A stretch of DNA of 64,000 nt from a virus. Position 1 is the first letter of the stretch. Each line of letters begins with the position of its first letter. The translations under genes and the position numbers were made by a program. The stretch lies in IMG/VR virus record IMGVR_UViG_3300020165_000007, positions 206,384 to 270,383 of that record; one strand, 5' to 3'. The notes beneath the pieces are model-generated. The model saw only the letters and a program-made list of their open reading frames with translations, was not told the DNA's origin and made no database searches. Shown here piece by piece: positions 42,246 to 51,043 of the stretch.

Positions 42246-43166
42246 AAAAGTATCACTAATTGAACGATTTTCTACTAAACAATGTAATGTGGTTGCAAAA
42301 AGTTCGTTAGTTGGGATTACTTTTATCTTACCGTTAGTCTTGGTTTTGTCAATAGGTATTGTGTCTGTGACAATAAGTTCTGTTAGAACACTTTCTTCAA
42401 TTCTCTGATATGCGGGTCCACTAAGAACTGCATGTGTACATAGAGCTCTAACGGATTTTGCTCCGTTATCCATCATTAGTGATGCGGCCTTAGTTAAAGT
42501 ACCCGCAGTGTCACATATATCGTCAACCAACACCACATCCTTACCACTAACGTCACCGATTACTGTCATACTGTCAACTTGATTAGCGACCTTACGTTGT
42601 TTGTAACAAATAGCCATATCAACACCCAAAAATTTTGAGTAAGAATTAGCTCTCTTAGTTCCGCCAGTGTCAGGGGTTGCAATACATAGGTTATTAATAT
42701 TCATTTTTTGAAGATGTGGTACAAATAGTGTATTAGCATATAGGTGGTCTACAGGTACTTCAAAAAACCCTTGTATTTGGTCTGCATGTAAGTCCATAGT
42801 CACTACTCTATCAACACCTGAAGCAGTTAAAAGGTTAGCCACAAGTTTTGCTCCGATGGGTACTCGTGGTTTATCTTTTCTATCTTGCCTTGCATATCCG
42901 AAATAGGGGATAACTGCGATGATTCTTTTCGCACTAGCTCTTTTCGCTGCGTCAACCAATAATAATAATTCCATAAGGTTATCAGTTGGTGGGAAGGTTG
43001 ATTGAATAATTGCCACCTCATCTCCTCTAATAGTTTCTTCAATACTAACTGAGAATTCACCATCACTAAACCGATGTGTCTTAACAGGAACCAATTTAGT
43101 TCCAAACGATTTTGCCACTTTTTGGGCATACTCTTTTGATGCCGAGCCAGCCATAATTTTTAACAT
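42234..43166 (-). CDS. prs: Ribose-phosphate pyrophosphokinase (PRPP synthetase)
   Basis: Converts ribose-5-phosphate and ATP to PRPP for nucleotide and NAD synthesis. All family blocks are present: RFSDGEFSVSIEETIRG, FPPTDNLMELLLLVDAAKRA, IPYFGYARQDRK, DLHADQIQGFF (metal-binding), and the PRPP loop VVLVDDICDTAGTLTKA. 310 aa, full length. Phages often pair prs with nicotinamide phosphoribosyltransferase; none is visible here. Confidence 0.97.
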   Translation of the reverse strand: MLKIMAGSASKEYAQKVAKSFGTKLVPVKTHRFSDGEFSVSIEETIRGDEVAIIQSTFPPTDNLMELLLLVDAAKRASAKRIIAVIPYFGYARQDRKDKPRVPIGAKLVANLLTASGVDRVVTMDLHADQIQGFFEVPVDHLYANTLFVPHLQKMNINNLCIATPDTGGTKRANSYSKFLGVDMAICYKQRKVANQVDSMTVIGDVSGKDVVLVDDICDTAGTLTKAASLMMDNGAKSVRALCTHAVLSGPAYQRIEESVLTELIVTDTIPIDKTKTNGKIKVIPTNELFATTLHCLVENRSISDTFLVS

Positions 43167-43168
43167 TT

Positions 43169-43714
43169 TTAAACTCTTTTTGAATATCCAACTACTTGAT
43201 AAAAATCCTTTTTTCCTTCTGTATACTCTTTAACAAGACCCAAAAGGTTTCTAAACATAAACGCCCCCTCTGTCTGTTTCTCACATTTAGTGAATAACTC
43301 AATAAATGTTGTGAGTGTACTTACAGTGTAATAACCACTTTTAGATAAACTACCGTATTTTTCTTGTAGTTGGTTATTAACGTATTGTAATTCGTAACCA
43401 TTTCTCTCATCGATACTATTGAATGGTTGTATGGTATCATACATACCAATCATATCATTAATGTAATTTTTTACAGTATCTTTTTGTGTTTCACATTTAA
43501 CCAATAGGTCCACAATCCAGTGAGTGTGGGAAGGCGTCCGAAGACGCCCTCCTTCCTCTTTATATTTGACGATGAAATCTAACTCAGGATTCCCGCCACG
43601 GAACCCCTGATAGATAGCAACGAGGGTTTTCTCATCTGTCTCGTAATATTTGAGTGGTGGGTAATAAACATCCTCACCTCTCTTCTTATATGTAAGTTCT
43701 TTAATAGTGTCCAT
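43169..43714 (-). CDS. Hypothetical protein (181 aa)
   Basis: The ORF can begin with GTG at 43744, but the ATG at 43714 (MDTIKELTYKKRGEDVYYPP) shares one base with the stop of the HAD gene and is preferred. Helical, with aromatic clusters. Function unknown. Confidence 0.65.
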   Translation of the reverse strand: MDTIKELTYKKRGEDVYYPPLKYYETDEKTLVAIYQGFRGGNPELDFIVKYKEEGGRLRTPSHTHWIVDLLVKCETQKDTVKNYINDMIGMYDTIQPFNSIDERNGYELQYVNNQLQEKYGSLSKSGYYTVSTLTTFIELFTKCEKQTEGAFMFRNLLGLVKEYTEGKKDFYQVVGYSKRV

Positions 43715-44175
43715 CAGAAGTCCCCATTTGCAACTTGAAAACACTGAAGTCCGTTATCCCTCCACATCTTTACCACCTTATCACGGTCATCAAATACACA
43801 AAGAATATCATTCTTCTTTTCACCAGGGAAAAGACTGTCCAACCAATGTTGTTTTAGTTCATCATCAGGCATGTACATCCAATCTTTACTGGTGGGTCGC
43901 ATCTTAATCACATCAAAGGGGACATCAAACTTCTTCAACCACCTCTTGGTTTCGTCTTTAGTTCCTTTGGAACGTCCAGAGAAGATAACGATACGGTTCT
44001 TTTGGCTCAACATCTGTGCCATTTGAATCACCACTTCGTTGGGTGTATCAAACCAAATGTTTTCAGGTGTGAAGAATGTATCCCAATCAATCTTACCATT
44101 CTCTTTGGTTGACATCTCACGACGCTTGGTGATGTCTGCCAACGTTCCGTCCAAATCAAAAATAACTGTTTTCAT
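43714..44175 (-). CDS. HAD-family phosphatase, T4 polynucleotide-kinase phosphatase-domain type
   Basis: FDLDGTLAD (motif I), DWDTFF, DTPNEVV, IVIFSGRSKG (motif II), MRPTSKDWM and CVFDDRDKVVKMW (motif IV). This order matches the 3'-phosphatase half of T4 Pnkp. 153 aa. It probably removes 3' phosphates from nucleic acid ends. Codons look more GC-rich than in most of the window. Confidence 0.82.
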   Translation of the reverse strand: MKTVIFDLDGTLADITKRREMSTKENGKIDWDTFFTPENIWFDTPNEVVIQMAQMLSQKNRIVIFSGRSKGTKDETKRWLKKFDVPFDVIKMRPTSKDWMYMPDDELKQHWLDSLFPGEKKNDILCVFDDRDKVVKMWRDNGLQCFQVANGDF

Positions 44176-44179
44176 AAGA

Positions 44180-44209
44180 CAAATATAAGGAAAGTTTTTT
44201 ATTAATCAA
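44180..44209 (-). promoter_or_regulatory. Bacteroidota-type promoter
   Basis: TTG (44209-44207), 19-nt spacer, TATATTTG (44187-44180), 4 nt before the HAD gene ATG, so the mRNA would be almost leaderless. Confidence 0.75.
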
Positions 44210-44213
44210 AATA

Positions 44214-45131
44214 TTATTTCATCAAGAAACCAAGTTCGTAAACCAATGGTCTCATACGGTTCTCCAATGATTTGTAGAGTTCACGGAACTCTTTAAAGTC
44301 CTCAGGGAAGTATTCCTTCCATACGAGTTTGAGTTGAGCGTAACCCGCATCCCATGAGTTCAAGTGGTTCTCATCGTTTGCCATCATCTGACGCATTTGG
44401 ATGGAGTTCTCAACCATCTCGGTCGCTTTGTCCAACACCTCTTTTGCATCGTCAGAGAGTTTGTCGTAGATACGTTCTTCACCAAAGAGAAGTTTGTATA
44501 CGTGACGGTCTGATGCGGTACGAGCGTCGTTGTAAAGTTCATCGTAACCGTTCTCGTCAGCCAATTCTTTCATTCGGTCAGCAGACATCCAAAAGAATTC
44601 ATTTTTGATGTCCCATAACTTGTCTTTGTATTCAACCTGACGGAGAGAGGATTGATTCGAACCTGAATGAAATAATGAATACACTAAAGAATCATATTTA
44701 AATTGTTCGAAATGTTCGTGTTCTTCGTTCGGCGCAAGGTACTCGTCTTTTTGGTTAACCCAATCGGATTTAACAATTTTTCTAACCGAAAATAATGAGA
44801 CACATCTGAAAAAATTAGAGGAGTGTACTGATAATCCATGAGCCATCGCAAAGGTAGAACTCCCAATAGACACACCTGTACCACTCTTATAAATATTATT
44901 GGAATTATTAATCATATAACCCAAATACCCATTAACCACAGAACCCCCACCTGTTTGTTTGTACGATAACGCAGATGTCATTTGAGGAGCATCATGTGTT
45001 TTCATACCCTTAAGTGGTTCTCTAACCCATTTTGATGCTGGTAGAACATTATCAGTATTATAAAGACTCTTAACTGAAGTTTTAACAACTTCTAAATCTT
45101 TATTCATTTCTAAAACGTCAAATTTAAACAT
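44214..45131 (-). CDS. C-terminal half of a split N6-adenine DNA methylase (probable)
   Basis: 305 aa starting MFKFDVLEMNKDLEVVKTSV. It contains no SAM or NPPY motif, but its text (GGGSVVNGYLGYMIN, NEFFWMSADRM, WDAGYAQLKLVWKEYF, VYELGFL) reads as the target-recognition part that would follow the methylase encoded just upstream, which ends abruptly after SILSVKK. The 32-nt junction holds a promoter. It would act as a separate specificity subunit if both products assemble; this is inference. Confidence 0.6.
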   Translation of the reverse strand: MFKFDVLEMNKDLEVVKTSVKSLYNTDNVLPASKWVREPLKGMKTHDAPQMTSALSYKQTGGGSVVNGYLGYMINNSNNIYKSGTGVSIGSSTFAMAHGLSVHSSNFFRCVSLFSVRKIVKSDWVNQKDEYLAPNEEHEHFEQFKYDSLVYSLFHSGSNQSSLRQVEYKDKLWDIKNEFFWMSADRMKELADENGYDELYNDARTASDRHVYKLLFGEERIYDKLSDDAKEVLDKATEMVENSIQMRQMMANDENHLNSWDAGYAQLKLVWKEYFPEDFKEFRELYKSLENRMRPLVYELGFLMK

Positions 45132-45151
45132 ACTTTTTATTTTTATTTATA

Positions 45152-45181
45152 CAAATATAAGGATTATTTCTTAACTGACAA
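45152..45181 (-). promoter_or_regulatory. Bacteroidota-type promoter at the methylase junction
   Basis: TTG (45181-45179), 19-nt spacer, TATATTTG (45159-45152), 20 nt before the 45131 start. Its -33 box lies within the last codons of the upstream methylase gene. Confidence 0.75.
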
Positions 45182-46639
45182 AATAGAAAAGGTTAAACCC
45201 CACGATTGAACATCGGCAAAGTTAGCAGCATCCATAATAAAACCACCGTCAAAACTATACGAGTCAAGGAGTTTCTTTCTGATTTTAATCGAACTTGGAC
45301 CTGTCAAGTACAGTGGTGGACTAAACATGACAATATTAGACTTAACCTCATTAATAATACGGTAAAGAAACTGGTTATAAATTTGTTGTGTTGACTTACC
45401 CATATCATCATTTCTCATTAACCCTCCAACTTTAGTATCCGACAATCCCACTTTTTTAGCACCTTTATTAGCACCGTCATTGGCTGCGGCATATGGAGGA
45501 TTCATCAACACAATGATTTGACGACCTTCCTCAATCGCTTTACGAAGACCTTCAGGAAGTTTCTCGTAGTCATCATTCAAGAAGTCGTACTGAAACTTAA
45601 CCGCCTCAGGGTTGTAACCCATTTGGTTTGCAGTGTCAATATCTGATTGGTTCAAAGTTGAAACATACAACTCACCGAATTTGTAGTCACGAGTCAAATT
45701 ACCTGTTCCCCAAGCTGGGTCCCATACCACGTACTCCTCTTTCCAATTCTCACCGTAAACAGAAGCAATATATTCGTGAGCTTTATCCACCCAAATTGCC
45801 GGTGTGAAGAACTCACCTTGTTTGCGACGAGTTGTATCCTCAACGATACGGTCAACTACCGCAGTCAACTTATCTTTTTGAGATGGTGAGTAAGAGGAAG
45901 AAAAGTGAGCGAAGAACGATTGAAAACCTTCGCGAGACTTAATAGATACCTCACCAAAAGCTTTAGTTACGACAGTCTTTCTACGTTTTGCAGGGTGAAT
46001 ATAGTTATCTTCTTTATTGACCAACAACTGAACAAAAAGATTAGCCAGCTCATTTGTACCCAACTTAGTACGACTAATAACATTCTTTTCAAAATAACGA
46101 AATACCTCAGTAATATTTTTGTCAGTAACTAAAACCTTTCGTTGAATGTTATCTGTCAATTCTTTTACTTTATCGATACACTGTGTAAATCCATCGGGAT
46201 TAAAGATGAATGGATTAATGTTTTCGTCTTGGATAAGTTCGGTAATCAACTCAGGGATACGATAGGCTGAAGAAGGTGCGATAGACCAATCAATGTCCAT
46301 ATCCAAGTACTTAAGGACATCGTTTACGTGTACTGCAAAACACTCATTACGGTCTCCAACAAAAATTGTAGACGGAGGAATGATACCTTTATCATAAAAC
46401 TTCTTAATGTAAAAAATTGACTGAGCCAAAACCTTACAAACTTCAATTTTATTGGTGAGTTTAAGGTCGTCTTTGAATTCTAATAAAGTACGAATATTGT
46501 GTTTTTTGGAAACCGCAAATCCGTCACAGCCAAAAGGAGAAGTGATTTCAAGGTCACTAAACTTATTCATCAAAGTGTGACGATACAGGTTTTCTACATC
46601 CTTTTCGTTGAGCGTTTTATGAAGTTCTTGTAATCCCAT
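45164..46639 (-). CDS. N6-adenine DNA methylase, catalytic half
   Basis: 491 aa. RRKQGEFFTPAIWVDKA, SAM motif VVWDPAWGTGNLTRDY, and the catalytic motif MNPPYAAANDGANKG with the following KSTQQIYNQFLYRI. This is the gamma-type order of type I/IIG methylases. The N-terminal 230 residues have no recognised domain. Ends at SILSVKK, which looks internal to a longer ancestral protein. A host-type promoter is upstream (46674-46645). Confidence 0.85.
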   Translation of the reverse strand: MGLQELHKTLNEKDVENLYRHTLMNKFSDLEITSPFGCDGFAVSKKHNIRTLLEFKDDLKLTNKIEVCKVLAQSIFYIKKFYDKGIIPPSTIFVGDRNECFAVHVNDVLKYLDMDIDWSIAPSSAYRIPELITELIQDENINPFIFNPDGFTQCIDKVKELTDNIQRKVLVTDKNITEVFRYFEKNVISRTKLGTNELANLFVQLLVNKEDNYIHPAKRRKTVVTKAFGEVSIKSREGFQSFFAHFSSSYSPSQKDKLTAVVDRIVEDTTRRKQGEFFTPAIWVDKAHEYIASVYGENWKEEYVVWDPAWGTGNLTRDYKFGELYVSTLNQSDIDTANQMGYNPEAVKFQYDFLNDDYEKLPEGLRKAIEEGRQIIVLMNPPYAAANDGANKGAKKVGLSDTKVGGLMRNDDMGKSTQQIYNQFLYRIINEVKSNIVMFSPPLYLTGPSSIKIRKKLLDSYSFDGGFIMDAANFADVQSWGLTFSILSVKK

Positions 46640-46644
46640 GACAA

Positions 46645-46674
46645 CAAATATAGAACATTTTATTCATAAAGCAA
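46645..46674 (-). promoter_or_regulatory. Bacteroidota-type promoter
   Basis: TTG (46674-46672), 19-nt spacer, TATATTTG (46652-46645), 5 nt before the methylase ATG. Confidence 0.75.
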
Positions 46675-47206
46675 AATCGTTAACATATATTTGAAAAAAT
46701 ATGTCGACTGGAACGGTGACTACATCTCCGTTTGGAAAGTAAAATTCAGAACTTAGTTTTTTTGATTTAATAAGCGTTAATTTCTGTATCTTATCTACAC
46801 AATTATATTTCGTTTTATACTCAAAGTAGTCGGGTAAGATGAACGCAACCACATCCGAAAACTGTGAAGCATGATTTATAAATTTAACCGCTAATTTACC
46901 TCTGTTCCCAAATGGTGGACCACCTATAGTTATATACTTACCTTCATCTTTAGGGTTCCACTCAAGAAAATTACCTTCAACAATCTCTTCATGTCTAGGC
47001 TCTATATCTATCCCGAATCTCCTATCTTTAGGTAGTTTAGTTAAAAAAGCTCCGTCACCGGCTGACGGTTCAATGTATGTATACTCATCTGAGTTTATTT
47101 CTAACTCATTTAGTTTTTCTTGTAGTAGACTTAAACATTCGTTAACCATGTCCTTATGTGCAAAGTATTGGTCTCTTTCCTCATATTTTATAATATTTTT
47201 ATTCAT
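46664..47206 (-). CDS. SAM-dependent methyltransferase, DNA adenine-type motif
   Basis: 180 aa. EPSAGDGAFLTKLP (SAM loop), FGIDIEPRH, and GGPPFGNRGKLAVKFINHA, a variant of the (N/D)PPF/Y catalytic motif. The third such enzyme class in the window. The substrate may be DNA or RNA. Overlaps dCMP deaminase by 8 nt. Confidence 0.78.
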   Translation of the reverse strand: MNKNIIKYEERDQYFAHKDMVNECLSLLQEKLNELEINSDEYTYIEPSAGDGAFLTKLPKDRRFGIDIEPRHEEIVEGNFLEWNPKDEGKYITIGGPPFGNRGKLAVKFINHASQFSDVVAFILPDYFEYKTKYNCVDKIQKLTLIKSKKLSSEFYFPNGDVVTVPVDIFFQIYVNDFAL

Positions 47207-47642
47207 AAAATAAAACCTCTACTCCACTTTCTTCAAACATTATTCTAGACCTTGCTGCGTGAGCATCCCAATGTTCACGATTACGAGTGGTGTCTTCTTT
47301 TTTAACATATATCTTTTTAATACCAGCATTAATTATACCTCTACAACAATCAGAACATGGAACACCACACGTTAGATACATCGTACAATCCTTTGTAGAT
47401 ACTCCGATACGTGCAGCATTCAATATTGCATTCATCTCAGCATGGACAATCCAATAATACTTCTCAGGTCTTACTTGTCTTTCATCAACTTCATCATCTA
47501 TACCACGAGGAAATGAATTATACCCTGTAGACACTATTTCATTGTCTTTACCAACAATTACAGCCCCTATCTGTGTACGTTTATCTTTAGACTTTAATTT
47601 AACAGTCTCAGCGATATTCAAAAAATATTCTTTCCAATTCAT
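47199..47642 (-). CDS. dCMP deaminase
   Basis: Zinc-dependent deaminase: HAEMNAILNAAR and CGVPCSDCCRGIINAG, with an N-terminal KSKDKRTQIGAVIVGKDNEI block. 147 aa. Produces dUMP, the substrate of the thyA product, so the two genes form a dTMP pathway. Confidence 0.94.
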   Translation of the reverse strand: MNWKEYFLNIAETVKLKSKDKRTQIGAVIVGKDNEIVSTGYNSFPRGIDDEVDERQVRPEKYYWIVHAEMNAILNAARIGVSTKDCTMYLTCGVPCSDCCRGIINAGIKKIYVKKEDTTRNREHWDAHAARSRIMFEESGVEVLFYE

Positions 47643-50014
47643 TGTACAACTTTTGATACGTTTTTAGTTTTTTCTATTTTTACGATAGAGTCAGACCATT
47701 GACTAACCATCGGATTGTGTGTTATAACAAATATTTTTTCAAAGTATGATTTAATCTTATGAAAAAACTCTGACACCATATCAAGGTTATCGTTTGATAT
47801 CTTACCAAACACCTCATCGAACACCACAATATTTGGTTTAGGTAATGAACATACTTTGGATAGTACCGCTCGTAATGCAAGTGAAGCTATAGTTCTTTCA
47901 TATCCACTACCACTACTCATAAGTTTTTCTATTTGGGTATTGTTATCTACCATCCAAAATTCCACTTCATCTTTTTCGGATATACGTACCTCAAGCTTAA
48001 ACTCTGCAGAGTCCATAAGAAGTCTTTGTAATTCAGAATTAATAACAGGAGTCATACTTCTCATAATCATTTTGGTTATACCTTTCTTACCAAACAATTC
48101 TAAATATATCTTATATACTCTTAGTTTTTCTTCTTCCTCTTTGATTCTAGTTATGAATCCATTAAGTTCTTCAATTTTATCTTTGTACTTATTTATATTG
48201 TTATTTGAGGTTGTTATGTTTGAATTGACTTCTTCTTTTTCATTTGTTAGTTCGTCCAATCTCATATCGGCTTTAAGTAGTACCTCATCAATTTTATTGT
48301 TATCCTTAACTTTAACCTCTTGTTCCCTAAACCTATTTAGTATATCTTCAACACCTTTCTTTTTTAACTCAAAAGACTCTATTTGTATTTCACACTTTTC
48401 TTTAACCAATTTGTTCTTTTCATACACATCAAATTGATTTTTAAGGTCGACAAATATTTTTTCTTCTTTTGTGTGTTTCTTAACTTCTTTTACGCACTTC
48501 TTAAGGTATTCTTTTAGTTCTATTAATTCTAATTTTTTGTTCTCAGAATATTCGGACTGAGCAAGTGTTATTCCACAATACTGACATTTGATTCCTCCTT
48601 CAAATTCTTTTAGTTCCCCCTCGATATCCTTAATCTTTGACTCAGTAGTACCAAAACTAATCTCAGACATTAACAACAGTTCTTTAACCCCGTCATGTTT
48701 ATCTTCCTCATACCCTTTTGGTGGTTCCGTAATGTCTAGTTCATCGATATCTTTCTGAGTGTTTGTAATCTTAGACTCGTAATTCTTTATATCTAAATCT
48801 AAGTCGTTTGGATTAACTCTAAGTAAGTCTTTATCAATTCCTGTATGTTTCTTCTGTATCCATTCATCACGGTATTTTTGTCCTTTATCAATTCTTTCGT
48901 TAACATCTTTTATTTGGTTATTATATATTTTAATATTAACCTTTTCCTCTGATATCTTTTCTTTATTGATTTCAATATCTGATTTTAAATCTTCAATATT
49001 ATATAGATTTGAGGTCATCCTTTTATTGAAGTTGGATACAATTTCTTTAGCCGCTTCTTCTTTAAGTTTTAAACTATCTAAACCTAAGAATCTTGATAGT
49101 ACCTGACCTCGTGCTGTTGGTTTAGAATCTATTAGTTCCTCTAAATTACTCGATGTGGTTAAGATAGTCATTAGGAAATCATTCATCTCACCTATGGACC
49201 TCTTAATGAACTCTTCGGTTTCCCTTCTTTGTTCTCCAGTAAAGTTAACCAAGGAACCGTCAACCAACTTCTTAAAGAAATCTAATTTGGTACTTACTGT
49301 AAACCCATCACCATTTCTTTTTGGTTTTCTTATAACCTCACGAACTATAATGTAGTTTTCACCGTCAATAGTAATATCACCTTTAACGCTAACTTTATTC
49401 TTATCTCTAAACCTATTGAATATCTCTTCAGCCTTATTTGTTTTGGTGGTGGTATTAAAGAATAAGAAAAGTAAAAGGTCTACTGTTAATACTGTCTTAC
49501 CTCCAAAGTTTGGTGGGTTAGATTCAACAGCGGTGATACCATTTACCTTATTAAAGTCTATTATTTGATTATCACCAAAAGATAAAAAGTTAGAAAACTC
49601 AATCCTATTTATATACCATTTTTTAAAGGGCGTGATATCTGATTTATCAGCACTTACTTTATTCTCAACAATATCATTAAATTCAAGTATTTCTTTTTCG
49701 TCACCCAATAACTCATGGACTTTTAAAAACTTAGTAATTAAATCTTTTTGAAAATTCTCATCGAGAATATTCATAGATACGTCAACCGACTGTATTTCTT
49801 CGTTTGAAGATTTTACTTTAGTAACTACATTAACATTTTTTGAACCGTACTTTTTTTCAAAGTAAGAACGGACTCTCTTGATTCTTTCTTGTGTGAAATT
49901 GTCAGGAGTGTCTTCCCATACAACTTGTATGTATGGGTTTTTTATTTCGTCTACTTTTAAATCGTGGTTCATATTAACATAGTCAAATTCTATCGGTTGA
50001 TTGAATAGGTCCAT
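47639..50014 (-). CDS. T4 gp46-like recombination exonuclease subunit (SbcC/Rad50 family)
   Basis: 791 aa. ATPase head begins near residue 135 (INRIEFSNFLSFGDN) with a Walker A variant ESNPPNFGGKTVLT (164-177), long coiled coils, a zinc hook (KCQYCG near 475), and C-terminal signature and Walker B (SSGSGYERTIASLALR, then PNIVVFDEVFGKIS). An additional about 130 residues precede the head, unlike T4 gp46 (560 aa). Pairs with the gp47-like nuclease at 52239 to resect DNA ends for recombination-dependent replication. Confidence 0.92.
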   Translation of the reverse strand: MDLFNQPIEFDYVNMNHDLKVDEIKNPYIQVVWEDTPDNFTQERIKRVRSYFEKKYGSKNVNVVTKVKSSNEEIQSVDVSMNILDENFQKDLITKFLKVHELLGDEKEILEFNDIVENKVSADKSDITPFKKWYINRIEFSNFLSFGDNQIIDFNKVNGITAVESNPPNFGGKTVLTVDLLLFLFFNTTTKTNKAEEIFNRFRDKNKVSVKGDITIDGENYIIVREVIRKPKRNGDGFTVSTKLDFFKKLVDGSLVNFTGEQRRETEEFIKRSIGEMNDFLMTILTTSSNLEELIDSKPTARGQVLSRFLGLDSLKLKEEAAKEIVSNFNKRMTSNLYNIEDLKSDIEINKEKISEEKVNIKIYNNQIKDVNERIDKGQKYRDEWIQKKHTGIDKDLLRVNPNDLDLDIKNYESKITNTQKDIDELDITEPPKGYEEDKHDGVKELLLMSEISFGTTESKIKDIEGELKEFEGGIKCQYCGITLAQSEYSENKKLELIELKEYLKKCVKEVKKHTKEEKIFVDLKNQFDVYEKNKLVKEKCEIQIESFELKKKGVEDILNRFREQEVKVKDNNKIDEVLLKADMRLDELTNEKEEVNSNITTSNNNINKYKDKIEELNGFITRIKEEEEKLRVYKIYLELFGKKGITKMIMRSMTPVINSELQRLLMDSAEFKLEVRISEKDEVEFWMVDNNTQIEKLMSSGSGYERTIASLALRAVLSKVCSLPKPNIVVFDEVFGKISNDNLDMVSEFFHKIKSYFEKIFVITHNPMVSQWSDSIVKIEKTKNVSKVVQ

Positions 50015-50217
50015 TACAGACTTATATTCATAGACTCTGATGTGTCTATCTCTTGGTTTTCCGTTTCTCCTGAACCTTTTAATTCTTCCATTTTTTTCAT
50101 CATCTCTTCTTCGAACATCTGTTGCATTTTACTACGTTGATTCGTAATGGTGTTATTTCTTTTCTGAACTCTTTTTCTGTGTGCTTTTGCACCGCCTCGT
50201 AATCTTGATTTTGGCAT
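50014..50217 (-). CDS. Small basic protein (67 aa)
   Basis: MPKSRLRGGAKAHRKRVQKR then a helical Met-rich part and an acidic tail. The basic N-terminus suggests nucleic-acid binding. It shares one base with the gp46-like start. A TATAAATA sequence sits 3 nt before its ATG. Confidence 0.7.
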   Translation of the reverse strand: MPKSRLRGGAKAHRKRVQKRNNTITNQRSKMQQMFEEEMMKKMEELKGSGETENQEIDTSESMNISL

Positions 50218-50244
50218 GATATTTATATTTAAAGTTAATTTACT

Positions 50245-50463
50245 ATGAAAAAATTTATTAAAAAAATATTAGATAATACTTGGGTTAAATTATTATTCTC
50301 TATTTCAATTATTGTCTCATCTGTACCCTCAATTATACAAGATTTTCAGGACCCAGTCAACAATGGTTACACACATTATGGATTATTTATTGTCGGAGTG
50401 ATGTATTTATTAGAAAGTTTATTATGGATAGCCGACATTTGGAAGACCTCAGAAGAGAGTTAA
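50245..50463 (+). CDS. Two-helix membrane protein (72 aa)
   Basis: MKKFIKKILDNTWVKLLFSI, two hydrophobic segments (VKLLFSISIIVSSVPSII and YGLFIVGVMYLLESLLWIA). Overlaps the CorA-like gene by 40 nt; the two probably form a unit. An ATATTTAT element (sense GATATTTATATT) lies 18 nt upstream. Confidence 0.65.
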   Translation: MKKFIKKILDNTWVKLLFSISIIVSSVPSIIQDFQDPVNNGYTHYGLFIVGVMYLLESLLWIADIWKTSEES

Positions 50464-50819
50464 GTGAGTTTGAGAACCTTATTTTTAAGGGTGAAGAGAT
50501 TGACGATAAAAAGTTTTTTATGTTAAAAAAGACTCTTATCGATAACCGAGAAACTTGTAGAGATTTATTGGAACTTTACGATATGTTAGAATCTCTAATT
50601 GATAAAATACAGAATGATAAAATTAATAGAAGATTAAACGTATTAACTATATGGTCCACATTATTCCTTCCGTTATCTTTTTTTACAGGTCTATTCGGTA
50701 TGAATTTTAATGATATTCCTTTTTTAAATAGTCATTATGGTTTTTGGATTTTTGTAATACTTAGTTTATTAACCGTAGGTGGGTTATGGTACTACTTTAA
50801 AAAATACAAATGGTTTTAA
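50424..50819 (+). CDS. Minimal CorA-like Mg/Co channel segment
   Basis: 131 aa. Helical stalk (residues 1-68), then NRRLNVLTIWSTLFLPLSFF and TGLFGMNFNDIPFLN, where GMN is the selectivity-filter signature of CorA, then a second helix and a basic C-terminus (YYFKKYKWF). The about 180-residue cytoplasmic regulatory domain of CorA is missing, so it would be an ungated or differently gated channel if it forms a pentamer. Confidence 0.78.
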   Translation: MDSRHLEDLRRELSEFENLIFKGEEIDDKKFFMLKKTLIDNRETCRDLLELYDMLESLIDKIQNDKINRRLNVLTIWSTLFLPLSFFTGLFGMNFNDIPFLNSHYGFWIFVILSLLTVGGLWYYFKKYKWF

Positions 50820-51043
50820 CCTAAATAAAACTCCATCATTTTACCCATTCTACCATTATTAAAACCTTCTAAAAATAGTACATAGGCTAAGTATACCCAA
50901 CCTAAAAAGAAATGGAATATACCCCAAAATACAGATTTATTAAAGTACCAACTAACAAACATAGCTAACACTCTAAAAATTAAACGGTAGTCTGTTGGTA
51001 TAAGGTGACTTTTAACTATATTTTTCTTTTCTTCTTCAGTCAT
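50816..51043 (-). CDS. Small membrane protein (75 aa)
   Basis: A longer ORF uses TTG at 51130 but overlaps the neighbour by 95 nt. The ATG at 51043 (MTEEEKKNIVKSHLIPTDYR) is preferred. Hydrophobic segments around LIFRVLAMFVSWYF and FHFFLGWVYLAYVLFL. Convergent with the CorA-like gene (4-nt overlap). Confidence 0.65.
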   Translation of the reverse strand: MTEEEKKNIVKSHLIPTDYRLIFRVLAMFVSWYFNKSVFWGIFHFFLGWVYLAYVLFLEGFNNGRMGKMMEFYLG

